From contig JNEN01001225.1 of NCBI GenBank assembly GCA_000697355.1, positions 62,001 through 126,000 of the forward strand: a stretch of DNA of 64,000 nucleotides, read 5' to 3'. Source of the stretch: Syncephalastrum monosporum B8922 (lineage: Eukaryota > Mucoromycota > Mucoromycetes > Mucorales > Syncephalastraceae). Shown in pieces: positions 23,286-33,968 of the stretch (within the stretch, counting starts at the first letter, position 1; the number at the start of each line of letters is the position of its first letter). Made by a program: the position numbers and the translations under genes. The notes beneath the pieces were generated by a model. It had not been told where the DNA came from, ran no database searches, and was given only the letters and a program-made list of their open reading frames with translations.

Positions 23286-24495
23286 TTATTGGAAGAAATT
23301 ATTGTCAACTATATGACGAAAGCACTGTAGTAACACATTCCTTTCTTGCTCAATCTCTTTTTCGAGTAACTAAACAAATGAGAAAATGAGAATGAGTCCC
23401 ACCTACGAAATAGTAAAAAGAAATCATTATTACCTTGCGCAGTAAATTGGACCTGGTCTTGGTCACGGGCGGCTTCTTTTGACGTGGCTCTGGACGCGGG
23501 GGTCGTTCGTGCGAAAACGTGCATTTGTCACCATGGAGGCAGCCTCGCTTGCTCATGAAGTACTTGCAGAGTTTGCGTGGCCGCGTCGGCGGAGGGGATC
23601 CAACCCTGCCCATAGCTTTAGGGTCCTTGGAGGTCACCGCGTCACGGTCGGGATCCATGATATCGTCTCCCTCCTCATCTGATGCGATGCTGTTATCCCG
23701 AACCTTACTCGCATCGTCCTCTTCACCCTCGGACGAACTACCATAGTCACCCACAATGGTCTTGGTATCCTCTGTTGTCTTTTGTTTCTTTTCCTTGGGT
23801 TCTTGTCTTGCCTTGTCGGTCCGATCCAATTGACGCTTCTTCTTTTCCTTCTCTTTCCTTTCGACATTGGCTTTCGAAGGCCAATTCTTCTTGCGAGCTT
23901 GGATCCATGCATTCAGCGCCTCAGGCGTATCAAGCTTGGGTGCGTTGAAGGGTACAATTCCATCTGGCTTCGACTTGCTATTGGGTACGTAAGCCGGAGA
24001 TTCGTATACGGTCAGGAAAAACGAGTTACCTGCTCTTATCGACGACATTATGCTCGACCCGTAAATGATCGTCCACCAGTACCTTTGCAGCTGAATAGGA
24101 GCATTGCGGACACTGTACATGCTGCTGCATGTGCTTCTCTTTGTCTTTAAGGGTTCGATAGGTCCGGAAACAGCATGATAGGCTGTAAAACGGTGCGAGA
24201 TCAGTATAACCTACGGATGAATTGAATTTTACACATACGCTTTCACTTGGTCCCATGACGGTTCTGTAGATGGAGGTGTGGGCGGATATCCTTGGTGATT
24301 GTATGCTTGAGGATGCTGAGGGTACTCAGGGTGCTGAGGAGGGTATAGAGTAGGATGAGAGGGAGTCTGGTTCTGGGTAGCGCCTTGCAGGGCAGCGGTC
24401 ATCGAAGCAGCAGCCTGAGCTGCTTGACTCTGTCTGTGCTGTGTTTGCTGATGGATATGATAATACGACGTTGGATACGTCCATCCTGCTCCCGG

Positions 24496-24550
<55 letters not shown>

Positions 24551-24786
24551 TGCGACCATGCCTGCTGGTGAGGATCTCCTTGCTGGTATTGCTGATGCTG
24601 TTGCCAGGTTTGAGGATCATATCGGTGTTGCTGCCAATGTTGCTGCTGTTGTTGTTCATAGCTCCATGACTGGTTCTGTTGCTGATTCTGTTGAGAGTAC
24701 GGCTGCTGCTGTTGATACGAGTAGGCATAGTAGCTTGACTGGTCAGCTGAATTGGGGTAAGTTCCCCATGCGTACGGATCTGACAT
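23286..24786 (-). CDS. NUFIP1: NUFIP1/Rsa1-like snoRNP assembly protein
   Basis: Box C/D snoRNP assembly factor that works with the R2TP/HSP90 pathway. Exons complement(23286..23369, 23434..23977, 24030..24182, 24239..24786), 442 residues. Residues 1-180 are Gln/Tyr-rich with a CAG/CAA run. A C2H2-like region follows (CCFRTYRTLKDKEKHMQQH, then CPQC...H..VEH). The family signature LDTPEALNAWIQARKKNWPS is near 260, then an acidic stretch, a CCCH finger with C-x8-C-x5-C-x3-H spacing (CKYFMSKRGCLHGDKCTFSH), and a C-terminal helix LLEKEIEQERNVLLQC seen at the end of NUFIP1. That last exon is missed without the intron at 23370..23433. Confident family call. Confidence 0.9.
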
Positions 24787-25199
24787 GACAGTGGCGAAAA
24801 AAAAAAAAAAAGCCAGATACTCGAAGTTCATGCGCCACAACGTGTGCCAGGACAACATGCACAGTTTGAAAGGCCGCCATAATTATTTTCCAGAAGCATA
24901 TTCCATAGCACAAGTTTTGACATCCTCTGGTTATATAAGAATACACCAAATGCCCATCTTGTTCTGTCGTCGATGAGTACAGTAGAACTGAGTCAGTCGA
25001 TGATATTGTCGACGAAGAGCGATGTCGTCTTGCAACGTTTGAGTCTCAAACACAGTATTCAATACAATTGAAAGGCACTTCGACTCGCCGCCAATATAGC
25101 TATAAGACACCCCGACTCATCCGCAAGGCTCTGGAAAGCGAAAAAAAAAAAAGAAGTGGTAATGCAGTTGTACAATTAGAAAAAGCTTAACAGTGGTGT

Positions 25200-26045
25200 T
25201 GTTATGATTGAGATATTATTAGAGCGAAGTATACACGCTATTCTGCGACACAAGCTGCGATGCATGCTGGTATGTGAACAGTATGAAAACGATCATGGCA
25301 GTATCCTAAGAATAAGGAAAAAGTCTAGTCACTCACTTGTAAATCATGAAGAACACAGAAGCGCCATCTCGAATGCATCGATGAGTATCCTTCTGTGGTC
25401 CTAGATGAAATGATGAAATAACTAAACGAATATAGTTACAGAAACAACAGTGACTAAAGCCAGTTTGCTTGATTCTGTAAAGCAGCACAGTGAAGAAAAA
25501 AAATCAAGAGCACTCAGAATATATCCCTGCTGTGATGAAACAAACATGGACTTTTAAAAGAGAAATGTATTTTCCTTGATGAATCTGCTTTTTCTATAAA
25601 GTCTTGAAATGTACATGTACATAGTATGCATGGCCAAAGGAAGGTACTCGGCAGTGGTTACAGTTCCTGAAGCATATGCACCAGCAACTGCCATTTTAGG
25701 CGCGATGCCTGCTAAAAGTCCGGTCTTAGGCTTCCTCAGCTTCCATTCAGCAGACATGGGAAACGAGAAGATGCTGTTTGGCGTATGAGCAAAGTAAAAG
25801 TTACAGGACACATTTAAAAGCAAGCACGAATGCAGTGGACCAATATTCGCCCTTGAAAGCTCAATAGCTCGTAATGGATCATGCTCCTATACACACACCA
25901 GAAACTTGCCAAACACATAGAGTCTCGCGGCTACTGCTGTGCTTATTTGCCTTTATATTCTCCTGAACTATATTCCATCATTGAGCAGCTCCAGTCAGTG
26001 AACAGAAGTGAAGTGAAACGTAACGAGTTCCTCAAGCATTAATGA
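25200..26045 (+). pseudogene. Tc1/mariner-like (DDE) transposase relic, copy A
   Basis: Read with frameshifts, the plus strand gives successive pieces of a Tc1/mariner transposase in the right order: helix-turn-helix segment ECIDEYPSVVLDEM (25345-25410), a broken FLDES-like block carrying the first catalytic Asp (about 25545-25590), AVVTVPEAYAPATAILGAM (25630-25710), VMDHAPIHTPE with the second Asp (25870-25905), ESRGYCCAYLPLYSPEL (25917-25975), a IIEQ block with the Glu, and EVKRNEFLKH (to 26040). Stops and indels break every block from the next, so it is inactive. Terminal inverted repeats were not located. The same blocks recur on the minus strand near 49.4-50.2 kb. Confidence 0.8.
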
Positions 26046-26251
26046 CTCGGACCAATGAAAGCTTCAAATAGCGTTTAAGCTAGTACTCTTAAAAAGGATT
26101 GTTGCACTTTATCATTAATGCTAGAATATGTGTATTAATAGGTAAGCGCTTTGTAGAGCTTCCATGGTAGTCTGCGCTACCAGACTGAAGGACTTGAAGC
26201 CATGTCAGATGTCGCAGCCCTTACCCGTGCTACCTTGTCCATGCCGTCACC

Positions 26252-26539
26252 TTGGCCTACTCTGTGTATAACACATATTATAGAAGGATCCATGATCATA
26301 AAGAAAATAGATATCAAATCTATGCTATACTTGGTGATGGTACTACTGCTATGAGAGAACCACAAAAATTATATGAATTCACTAGAATGAGAAATATAAG
26401 GAGTAAAAGATTACATAGCTCTACTATCAATGAGCATACAGCTTTCATAACTGCTCTAAAAGTTGAAGAGACTGATTCCTGTATTACAAAATTTAAAAAA
26501 CTATTCCTAAAATCCTATTACGCTAATCTGGAGCACTAA
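26252..26539 (+). other. AT-rich 95-codon ORF, unknown
   Basis: Uninterrupted, with AGA/TTA/ATA-rich codon use unlike the host genes on either side. It sits directly after the transposase relic and may belong to the same or another element. No motif recognised. Confidence 0.3.
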
Positions 26540-26656
26540 AGAACAGAACACGTAGGTACAGTAAAGAGCTGTGCCCATTTGGGTTTTGATCTCATCTGGA
26601 TTCATTTTCGCCTGTGTGTGTGTGTGTGTAACATAAATCAGCCATGCGAATAAGAG

Positions 26657-28017
26657 ATGGCAGAATCCCGAGTATCGGCGAGAAAAAGCACTAGCTATTC
26701 TCCGGGAATGTTCATGCCCAAGAGCACGGCCGCTGGCATGCTGGCACGCACAACCCTGCAGCGATGGACGCCATCGTGTCGCTACTACACTGCCCCTGCA
26801 GTGGACATGGCCATTGACAATCTGGTTGTTGGCGCAGGTGTCGTGGGTCTCGCGATCGGTGAAAAGTTGACGCGAGCGCGCAGTAGCGAAACCACGTTTG
26901 TCATTGACAGGCATGCGCGGTGTGGTGAGGAGACAAGGTATTCGTTCGAGAGGACCGTGCCCAAGCAGACTGGATCCATAACCGAAAAACTAGTTCACGG
27001 AACAGCGAAGTCATTCACGCAGGAATCTACTACCCGCCTGACAGTCTCAAGACGAAGCTGTGTATCCAGGGCAACCGGATGCTCTATGCCTTTTGTAAAC
27101 AGCATGATATTCCGCACAAGCGAGTCGGCAAACTCGTGGTGGCCCAGTCGCCCGACCAAGAATCGTACCTGGTCAATCTTCACGAAAAAGCCAGCCGCCT
27201 CGGCGTCGAGACGCGTCTCTTGACCGGCCAAGAAACCCGCGCGCTCGAGCCCAATGTCGCATCCCACGCCGCCCTGCTTTCGCCCTCGACGGGGATTATC
27301 GACACCCACAGCTTGATGGACTGCCTCGAGCAGCGCATCCTTGACCAGGGCGGCGACGTGGGTCTCTGTACATCCCTCGTGGGCCTTGCATCGGCCCGCG
27401 AAGGCTTCCTTGTCGATCTCGTGACCGAACCGGACCAGCGCACGCGCGTGCTCGCGAAGCGCGTCTTCAATGCCGCCGGTCTGCACGCCGACAAGGTCGC
27501 CAATTTCCTCGTGCCGGGGCGATACAAGCTGCATTATGCGCGCGGACATTACTATGCCTATCGTGGGCCCAACCTCGGCATCCAGCGACTGGTGTACCCG
27601 TGCCCGAAACCCAACCTGGCCGGCTTGGGCACTCACTTGACACTCGATATGGCGGGAAAAATCAAGTTTGGTCCGGATGTACATTATGTGGATAGTCCCA
27701 ATGATTATAATATCCCAGAGAATCCGGCCGAAGTCGCGTCGTTTGCGACAGCCGTCCAGGAATTTCTGCCGTCCGTACTCACTGAGCAGCTCCATCCCGA
27801 TTATGCCGGCATCCGGTAAGCTGCATACATCAGAGACGATTCCCACATACTCATCCATGACAGACCGAAACTGGCTGGACCAGGAGAGCCTTTCCGGGAC
27901 TTTGTGATCAAGGAAGAGCCGGGCCACAAGAACCTGTTCAATCTTATTGGTATTGAAAGTCCAGGTCTGACCTCGAGCCTCGCCATTGCCGAATACGTCC
28001 ACGGTCTTATAGAGTAA
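26657..28017 (+). CDS. L2HGDH: L-2-hydroxyglutarate dehydrogenase, mitochondrial
   Basis: FAD enzyme that oxidises L-2-hydroxyglutarate to 2-oxoglutarate, a metabolite-repair step. Exons 26657..26937, 26994..27815, 27864..28017, 418 residues. After a basic presequence ([16 protein letters not shown]) comes the FAD-binding loop [17 protein letters not shown], then [16 protein letters not shown] (created by the first splice), [39 protein letters not shown] and, at the end, [20 protein letters not shown], all family hallmarks. An internal ATG at 26711 is an alternative start. Convergent with the CDK gene at 51 bp. Confident. Confidence 0.94.
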
Positions 28018-28068
28018 GAGCAGGACAATATGTATATTATTTCATGACGAGAGAGGAGAAAAAGAATG

Positions 28069-29543
28069 CTATTTATCGTCTTTCTTCCGCAGCTCCTCAA
28101 AATATGGATCTAATCAAAATGATGAGTCATTTCATGCTTCCGCACGGGTATGACTTACGATTTAATGCTTCGTTGGCTGAGATGCGTTTCTCTGGAGGGT
28201 ATTGCAGTAGTTGCTGAAATAGGTTGATGCGTGAGCCTTGTGCTTAAAGCCTCATGCTTTTACTTACGTTCAATAAGTCGATTCCAAGGGAATCCATCTT
28301 TGGGAGGAGATTCTGTAGAGGTATCCTGGCAAACATTTCAAAGTCGCGCTGCCATGCACCGCATGAGTCTCTTTCCTATGCTTTTTTTTCCTCTTCATCG
28401 TCACTGTTCTTACCTTGTAGTCAGGAAGTTGCTGCACGCCAGGCCAGATTTCTTCAGTGGGTGTGCCGAGGACCTTGAAGATGCGCTGGAGCTGGTCGGG
28501 GATAGAGCTGCCTGGAAAGAGCGGTCTGCCACAGGCCATTTCGGCAAAGATGCACCCTGCCGACCATAAGTCTATGGATGTGGAGTATTGTCGTGAACCC
28601 ATGAGGACGTCCGGTGCTCTGTACCAGAGCGTCACGACCTGCAGAAAAGGACTTAGCAAACAAGGATAAAAAAAAATAAGAAATATTTACCTCATGCGAG
28701 TAGCTTCGCACAGGAATACCAAATGCGCGTGCCAGACCAAAATCACCGAGTTTCAGTTCTCCTTTCTAATTTCATGTCAGCCTGTTAAAAACTGGATATG
28801 CAAGCACGGACCTTATTGATGAGGAGGTTCTGTGGCTTCAGATCCTACAGGGAAAGATAAGGACGGGAGCGTATGTGTTTTGGCGAACCTTACTCTGTGG
28901 AGCACTTTGTGTTCGTGGCAAAAAGCAATGCCTTTGAGGAGTTGGTACATGAGTTGCTATGATATGGATCAGAACAAGCGCAAAATGTGAAAAAAATGCA
29001 GCGAAGAAAAGTACCTTGACGGTGAAGGGATCGATATCGCCGCCGTAGGAGTCAAGGAATTTCTTCAGATCAGAATCGAGGTATTCGAATACGAGGGTCA
29101 GCTTCTTTTCGGTATGGAGGACGTCGTAAAGGCTATCAAGGAATAAGCTTATGGATGATCGAATGATGCGATATGTACCGGACAATGTTGGCATGTTTAA
29201 GCTCTTTTAACAGGGATATTTCACGAATCGCTGTGCAGGGCACCTGGAGCCGATTTGGTAAATAAAAGCGTCATGTCCAAGATGGCGAACCTACACCCTC
29301 TTCCTCATTGTCGAGACGAATGCGCTTAAGAGCCACCACTTCATTGGTGTCGCGATTCTGTGCCTTGTAAACGATGCCGTACGTGCCTACATTTACTTAA
29401 TGAGAAGGAGGTATTAAGCAGCGACGCGGGCGATTACCTTCGCCTAGCTTTTCTATTTTCTGGAGTACAGGATCGATGCGAGGATGGGTGAGTCATCACG
29501 CATCTTGCGAAGTGGGCTCGCTTTTTACCTGATATTTGTCCAT
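28069..29543 (-). CDS. PHO85: Cyclin-dependent kinase, Pho85/CDK5 type
   Basis: Twelve exons: complement(28069..28109, 28159..28213, 28268..28348, 28414..28638, 28691..28765, 28812..28844, 28894..28956, 29015..29132, 29179..29243, 29295..29386, 29438..29459, 29529..29543), 294 residues (Pho85 305, CDK5 292). Glycine loop [11 protein letters not shown], cyclin-binding helix [14 protein letters not shown], catalytic [22 protein letters not shown] and the substrate segment [20 protein letters not shown]. The GSRQYST and [12 protein letters not shown] segments favour Pho85/CDK5/PCTAIRE over Cdk1. It would phosphorylate targets in phosphate, glycogen and polarity control with Pcl-type cyclins (family knowledge). 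The first exon encodes MDKYQ only. Confident on family; orthology to PHO85 rather than a CDK16-like paralogue is likely. Confidence 0.92.
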
Positions 29544-29690
29544 AATAATTAAAACGAGAGGAAAAAAGTGAAGAAAAGGGTGAATGATCTGTGGACTTGA
29601 ACAGCCGACTGTGATACAGGCTTCTTTTTTTTTTTCTTGCTTTATTTTTTAAGCTTTTCGAGTCTTCCTTTTTTTTTTTTTTTTCTAATA
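29544..29690. promoter_or_regulatory. Divergent promoter, CDK and ankyrin gene
   Basis: 147 bp between opposed starts, with T-runs at 29627-29636 and 29671-29684. Confidence 0.5.
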
Positions 29691-30441
29691 ATGAAGGCCC
29701 CCAAGACACAGGACAATCTCTGGGTTGCTGCTGGTACGTCCTTGTCTCCTGCACAGAAAGTGACTGACCGACCTTGCAGGGAACGGCGACATTGGCCGGC
29801 TTGAGGTGAGGCGCAGGACGAAGGCAAGGCTTGCTTGATTCCTAACTTCATTACGTTATGCAGGAGCTCATCGCCCAAGGCATGGATCTCAGCTCGCACG
29901 ACGAATTCGGTTACACTGCACTGTAAGCCCGTGGAACACACCTTACCAGACACACACGCACACACGCACACACACACACTTACTTTCGAATAGACACGCA
30001 GCCGTCTCGTATAACCAAAAAGAAGCAGCCGAGCTCCTCCTGAACCGAGGCGTCGCTGTCGACATCGAAGACTTTGAAAAGGACACGCCTCTCTTTGTGG
30101 CCGAGACAGAAGACATGTGCCGCTTCTTGCTCGAGAAAGGAGCTGACCCGCATCATGTCAACAGTGAAGGCGTGACGCCCATGAAGAACGCGCTCGAGGA
30201 AGGATGGCTCCCTGTCGCGGCTCTGCTAGCCAAGACAACCGACCAAGAGATAGGCGAACCATCCGCAGAACACGAGCAAGAAGAAGGACAAGAAGAGGGT
30301 GAAGGCAACATGGAGGCAATGATTACCAAGGTGATGGAGCGGCTGCAAGCAGAGGGACAAGACGAAGAAATCGATGAGGAGGAACTGCGCGAGGCGGTGA
30401 CCAAAGTGATATTGGACGAATTACGGAAAAGTGTACAATAA
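29691..30441 (+). CDS. Small ankyrin-repeat protein
   Basis: Exons 29691..29733, 29780..29805, 29864..29922, 29994..30441, 191 residues. Ankyrin units: NLWVAAGNGDIGRLEELIAQ, then YTALHAAVSYNQKEAAELLL, then DTPLFVAETEDMCRFLLEKG and GVTPMKNALEEGWLPVAALL. The C-terminal third is Glu/Gln-rich and ends in a predicted helix. The layout resembles small ankyrin proteins of fungi such as those of fission yeast with four repeats; partners are unknown. The third intron contains a CA run. It is convergent with CHS5 at 134 bp. Confidence 0.88.
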
Positions 30442-30575
30442 ATGGATGCACTTGCGCAGCCAAGAAGAGAGGTAACAATGGCATGCGAGCGGGGACTATA
30501 CGAGAGAGCGGGGGGTTGGGGGAGGAAGAAGGTGTATATGTGCGTGTGTATGGGTTGGAAGGATGATTCTTTTTT

Positions 30576-31530
30576 CTACTCGCTGTTGGGGACATTGACA
30601 ATGTAATAAGGCAGAGCAGGCTAGAAAAGACAAGAAACGAGGGGAAAAGAAACAGGGATGAGTATACTGGGTGATAGAACGGTCTCTCTCTCTCTCTCTC
30701 TCTGATATACTACTATACCTGGATCTTGCTATTCTTGTCACACTGGATCAACCAGTCAGGCTTCACAATCGGTATAGAAAGCTCGACGGCCTTGTCGTAG
30801 TTGGTGCCTCCCGGGGATTGCGCGATCAAGTGGGTCGTGTCGCAGTCGACGCTTTCGGAGAAGCTGGCGCCCATCTTCTCGAGGAGCTGCTTGAGCTCGG
30901 CGACGGCCTCGTCCGGCTTCTCAAAGGTGCCGAACGCGACGCGGATACCGGTGAGGTTCTCCATTTTGTGGGTTCGGACCGTGACCCGGTTCGACTCGTA
31001 TCGGCCCGCGGTCGTCTTGATGATGATGTGGAACTCGTACTCGTGATCGACGTCCAGACCCGAAATCCTCACGAAGTTGGCGTCGCTTGGGACGTGCTGG
31101 GCGAGCTTCGTGCCCTTCTCCAGTGTGTCGAGTGCCGTATCGTTCTTGTAGATATCCAACGCACGCAGCTTGGCCGTATGGAGTTGGAGGGGCTCCCACT
31201 CCAGCGTCAGTGACGTCTGTGTAATGTTGCGCACGCGCAGGACGGGCTTCTCTGGCTCGTCATGGCCAAACTTTGTCATGATGGCTTCTTGAAGATCCCA
31301 AAACTCGCGCATCTTGCGTTCCTCTTCACTGGCGTTGCGTGCCACTGTAATGTTGACAATGCTTCCGGCTGTCACGCCGCCTGGCAACAGCAGCGACGGG
31401 AATTCAATCAGATGATGGTCCTCCGTCAAGAGGATGGCCTAAAGACACGTGAGCCTCGCGTGCATACACAGACTGCATTGCTTACCATGCCGGCATCGAG
31501 ACGGCCCACGGTGAATTGAACAGACGTCAT
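30576..31530 (-). CDS. CHS5: Chs5-like exomer scaffold (FN3-BRCT)
   Basis: Exons complement(30576..30620, 30719..31438, 31486..31530), 269 residues. The N-terminus FTVGRLDAGMAILLTEDHHL and EFPSLLLPGGVTAGSIVNI match the Chs5 dimerisation/Arf-binding region. An FN3 domain (VLRVRNITQTSLTLEWEPL) and a BRCT domain (about 170-250, with DTTHLIA and PIVKPDWLIQC) follow. In yeast, exomer exports chitin synthase Chs3 and Fus1 from the trans-Golgi. The fungal protein here ends soon after BRCT (YYIVNVPNSE), while yeast Chs5 has a further ~380 residues of acidic repeats. A TC microsatellite (30683-30703) lies in the last intron. No ChAPs partner gene is in the window. Confidence 0.9.
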
Positions 31531-31811
31531 CGCCTTTCTTATGTGTGTGTGTGTGTGTGCGAAGTTAAAAGAAAACGCGGAAGACGAGCCAGACTCTATT
31601 TCAACAACATAATCTCCATTTCAAAAACCGCATTAGGTTGTTCCTGTGCAACGCCAAGAAAACAATCAGCTTAATTGTATTGTGCTGCATTGTTGTTGTG
31701 TGTGTGTCAAAAGACGTCTCTCGTTATAAATGCCATTGCCAGAGGGTGTGGGTTTATTTTATGTCATTATATACATGCTTATCATGCAGATGGGTATCAT
31801 CAAAAGGAGAA
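31531..31811. promoter_or_regulatory. Spacer between SNRNP35 and CHS5
   Basis: 281 bp; holds the SNRNP35 3' UTR and the CHS5 promoter, with a GT run at about 31540-31558. Confidence 0.4.
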
Positions 31812-32846
31812 CTACCGGCGGTACCCAAGCCGGCGCGTATCCCACGAATCATGATGTCGCGAGCGGCCATACGAATAGTGACGCGAAGAAGGAGAAGGAG
31901 GACGGTCGCGTCTGTACTCGTCCGTGCGGTATCGATCGTAGAGAGGACGCCGACTGCTGGCTTCTCGACTCGCCGGTCTCGGAGACGAATGCGAAGAGGA
32001 TCGTCTATCCATCGGTGCCTCTCTACTCGACCGCCGCCTCTCCAGCCTTGGCCTCGACTCGTCTCTTCTCGGACGTTCGTGCCTGTGTCCTCTCCGCCAA
32101 ACATCATCGTATCGCTGCTCAGGACGTATCTCAATAATATCGCGTCGGCTGTACAGAAGAAAGCAAAATCAACGGTCGCGTCGTTCAAGGCTAGACTGAC
32201 TTACACGGGCCAACGAAAGGGTTTATCACGGCCGCCAAAACGAAGCTGTCCACTTTCTTTACGTCCACCAATACCGCCACCCAAACGGCGCGGGATCCAC
32301 CCGGCCATGACGCGCGCCCGTTCATAATCGACAAGGATCATGTGATTATCCAAGACCGAATGGTTCGCCTGAGCATAGGCTTTCTCGGCAGCACGCGTGC
32401 GTTCGAATGTGACGAAGCCGTAGCCGGATGAGCAGCCAGTGACTAGTATGAATGAATATCAAGTCTTTGTCGATCGCCCAGTCGGACTTGCCTAAATTGC
32501 GCATGATAGTGACAGAGACAATGTCGCCATAAGGTTTAAAGTGGTGTTCCAAGGAAGCTGATACAAAATCAGTCATTTTCCAGCGTCACTCGAGAGTGAA
32601 ATCACCTTCTGTGGTATCAAAATTGAGCCTGCCCACAAAGAGCGTTTTCAAAGGGTCGGTCGACAGGTGCTTGGGCGGTTTGTCTTCAAGGGTAGGTCAT
32701 GAGCACGAAATGGCCAAGAGACGTTGTTAAGAGTGTTTATTACAATGGCTGGATTGAGCGCGTTGAATGGCAGCGTCATGAGGAGCCCCGCCTGTTCCGT
32801 CAAGAGCGCCGGCGGAGAGAGGGTCGTACACGTCTGCGAACCACAT
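31812..32846 (-). CDS. SNRNP35: U11/U12 small nuclear ribonucleoprotein 35 kDa
   Basis: Minor-spliceosome counterpart of U1-70K. Exons complement(31812..32148, 32205..32442, 32492..32557, 32606..32683, 32744..32846), 273 residues (human 246). The N-terminus [19 protein letters not shown] aligns with the human YDPLKAGSIDGT segment. The RRM has RNP2 LFVGRLNFD and RNP1 SGYGFVTF. The diagnostic post-RRM segment [20 protein letters not shown] followed by [10 protein letters not shown] separates it from U1-70K. An Arg/Ser-rich tail follows. The intron 32443..32491 has a GC donor (GCAAGT). It is divergent from the uS9m gene over 165 bp. High confidence. Confidence 0.92.
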
Positions 32847-33011
32847 ACAAGAGGAGCAGATATGGTTGGTATTAGGGCGGCATGAGAGTGTAAAGCAACA
32901 AGCCACTCCGTGAGAAATGTGACTCGGTTTCTCAGATGCGGGACGGGGGAGGGGGTGGTTACCAAAGATAGCATAACTTAGAATACACTCACTTGTCACA
33001 TTCATTCACCC

Positions 33012-33968
33012 ATGCTTGCTCTGCGAAGGGGCCTGACCGGCCTTGCCACCCAAACGACCGCCCGCGTCATGACGAGCGTACGCCATGCGAGCACATTCAA
33101 GGCTCAGGACGACCACGCCCTGGAATTCCGCGAGAAGCCTGAGTCGCTCTCGTACTTTACGGGCAATTACAAGTACAACGACCTGCTGATTGAGCTCGAT
33201 GCTCTCTACAAGCAGTTTGCGCGCACCGCCATTGGCAAAAAGAGCGATCAAATGTACTCTTGGAAGCTACGCGACAAGATGTCTGAAGCGCTGGCCATTC
33301 CGCTCAAAACGTCGCAGTGGCGCAAAATCGTGGCACACCTCAACTCGCTCACCTCGCTCCCGCACCCCTTGCCCGCACCTATTCTCGAAGCGATTGAACC
33401 CTACCGCCGAGCAGACCTTGACCAGCGCGAACACGCGACCCGCGTCAAGACCCTGGATGACATGGGCCGTGCGTTGGGCGTGGGTCGACGAAAGGAGTCG
33501 TCTGCCCGCTGCTATGTCGTCGAGGGTGACGGCCAAGTCCTGATCAACGGCACGCCCCTGCACGACTACTTTAAGCGTCCCGTCGACCAGGCCGAGGTCA
33601 CCCTGCCCCTCCAGGTCACTGAGAACATGGATAAATACAACATTTGGGCTCTTGTGGAGGGCGGAGGCAACACGGGTAAGGTTCTTTTGTTCATCTCATA
33701 TCCATCTCCCGCTCACCTCATTCGATCTGTAAAGGCCAAGCCCAAGCCATCAAGCTCGGTGTGGCTCGCGCCTTGCTCGTTCACAATGCTGAGTGGAAAC
33801 CCACCTTACGTCAGGCTGGCTGTATCACCCGTGATCCCAGAGTCGTCGAACGTAAGAAGGAGGGTCAGCGCAAGGCCCGTGCAAAGTACACTTGGTATGT
33901 CTTAATGTCTTACGCTTCACGTCATGTGCAACCGCTCACTCTCTTTGTCTTCCAGGGTCAAGCGTTAA
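33012..33968 (+). CDS. MRPS9: Mitochondrial small-subunit ribosomal protein uS9m
   Basis: Exons 33012..33675, 33735..33894, 33956..33968, 278 residues. A basic presequence ([20 protein letters not shown]) leads to a mitochondrial extension, then the uS9 core: [70 protein letters not shown] and the invariant C-terminal VKR reached by a 13-nt last exon. The C-terminal arm contacts P-site tRNA in the ribosome. Confident. Confidence 0.95.

Larger units (their letters stand above)
24787..26656. mobile_element. Transposon graveyard between NUFIP1 and L2HGDH
   Basis: AT-rich 1.9 kb. Its core is a decayed Tc1/mariner-like transposase (listed separately) followed by an AT-rich 95-codon ORF at 26252-26539 that I do not recognise. 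No intact host gene. Confidence 0.7.

Noticed and set aside
26995..28002. 335-codon minus-strand ORF
   Set aside because: Antisense shadow of L2HGDH, whose motifs and splice joins are clear on the plus strand.
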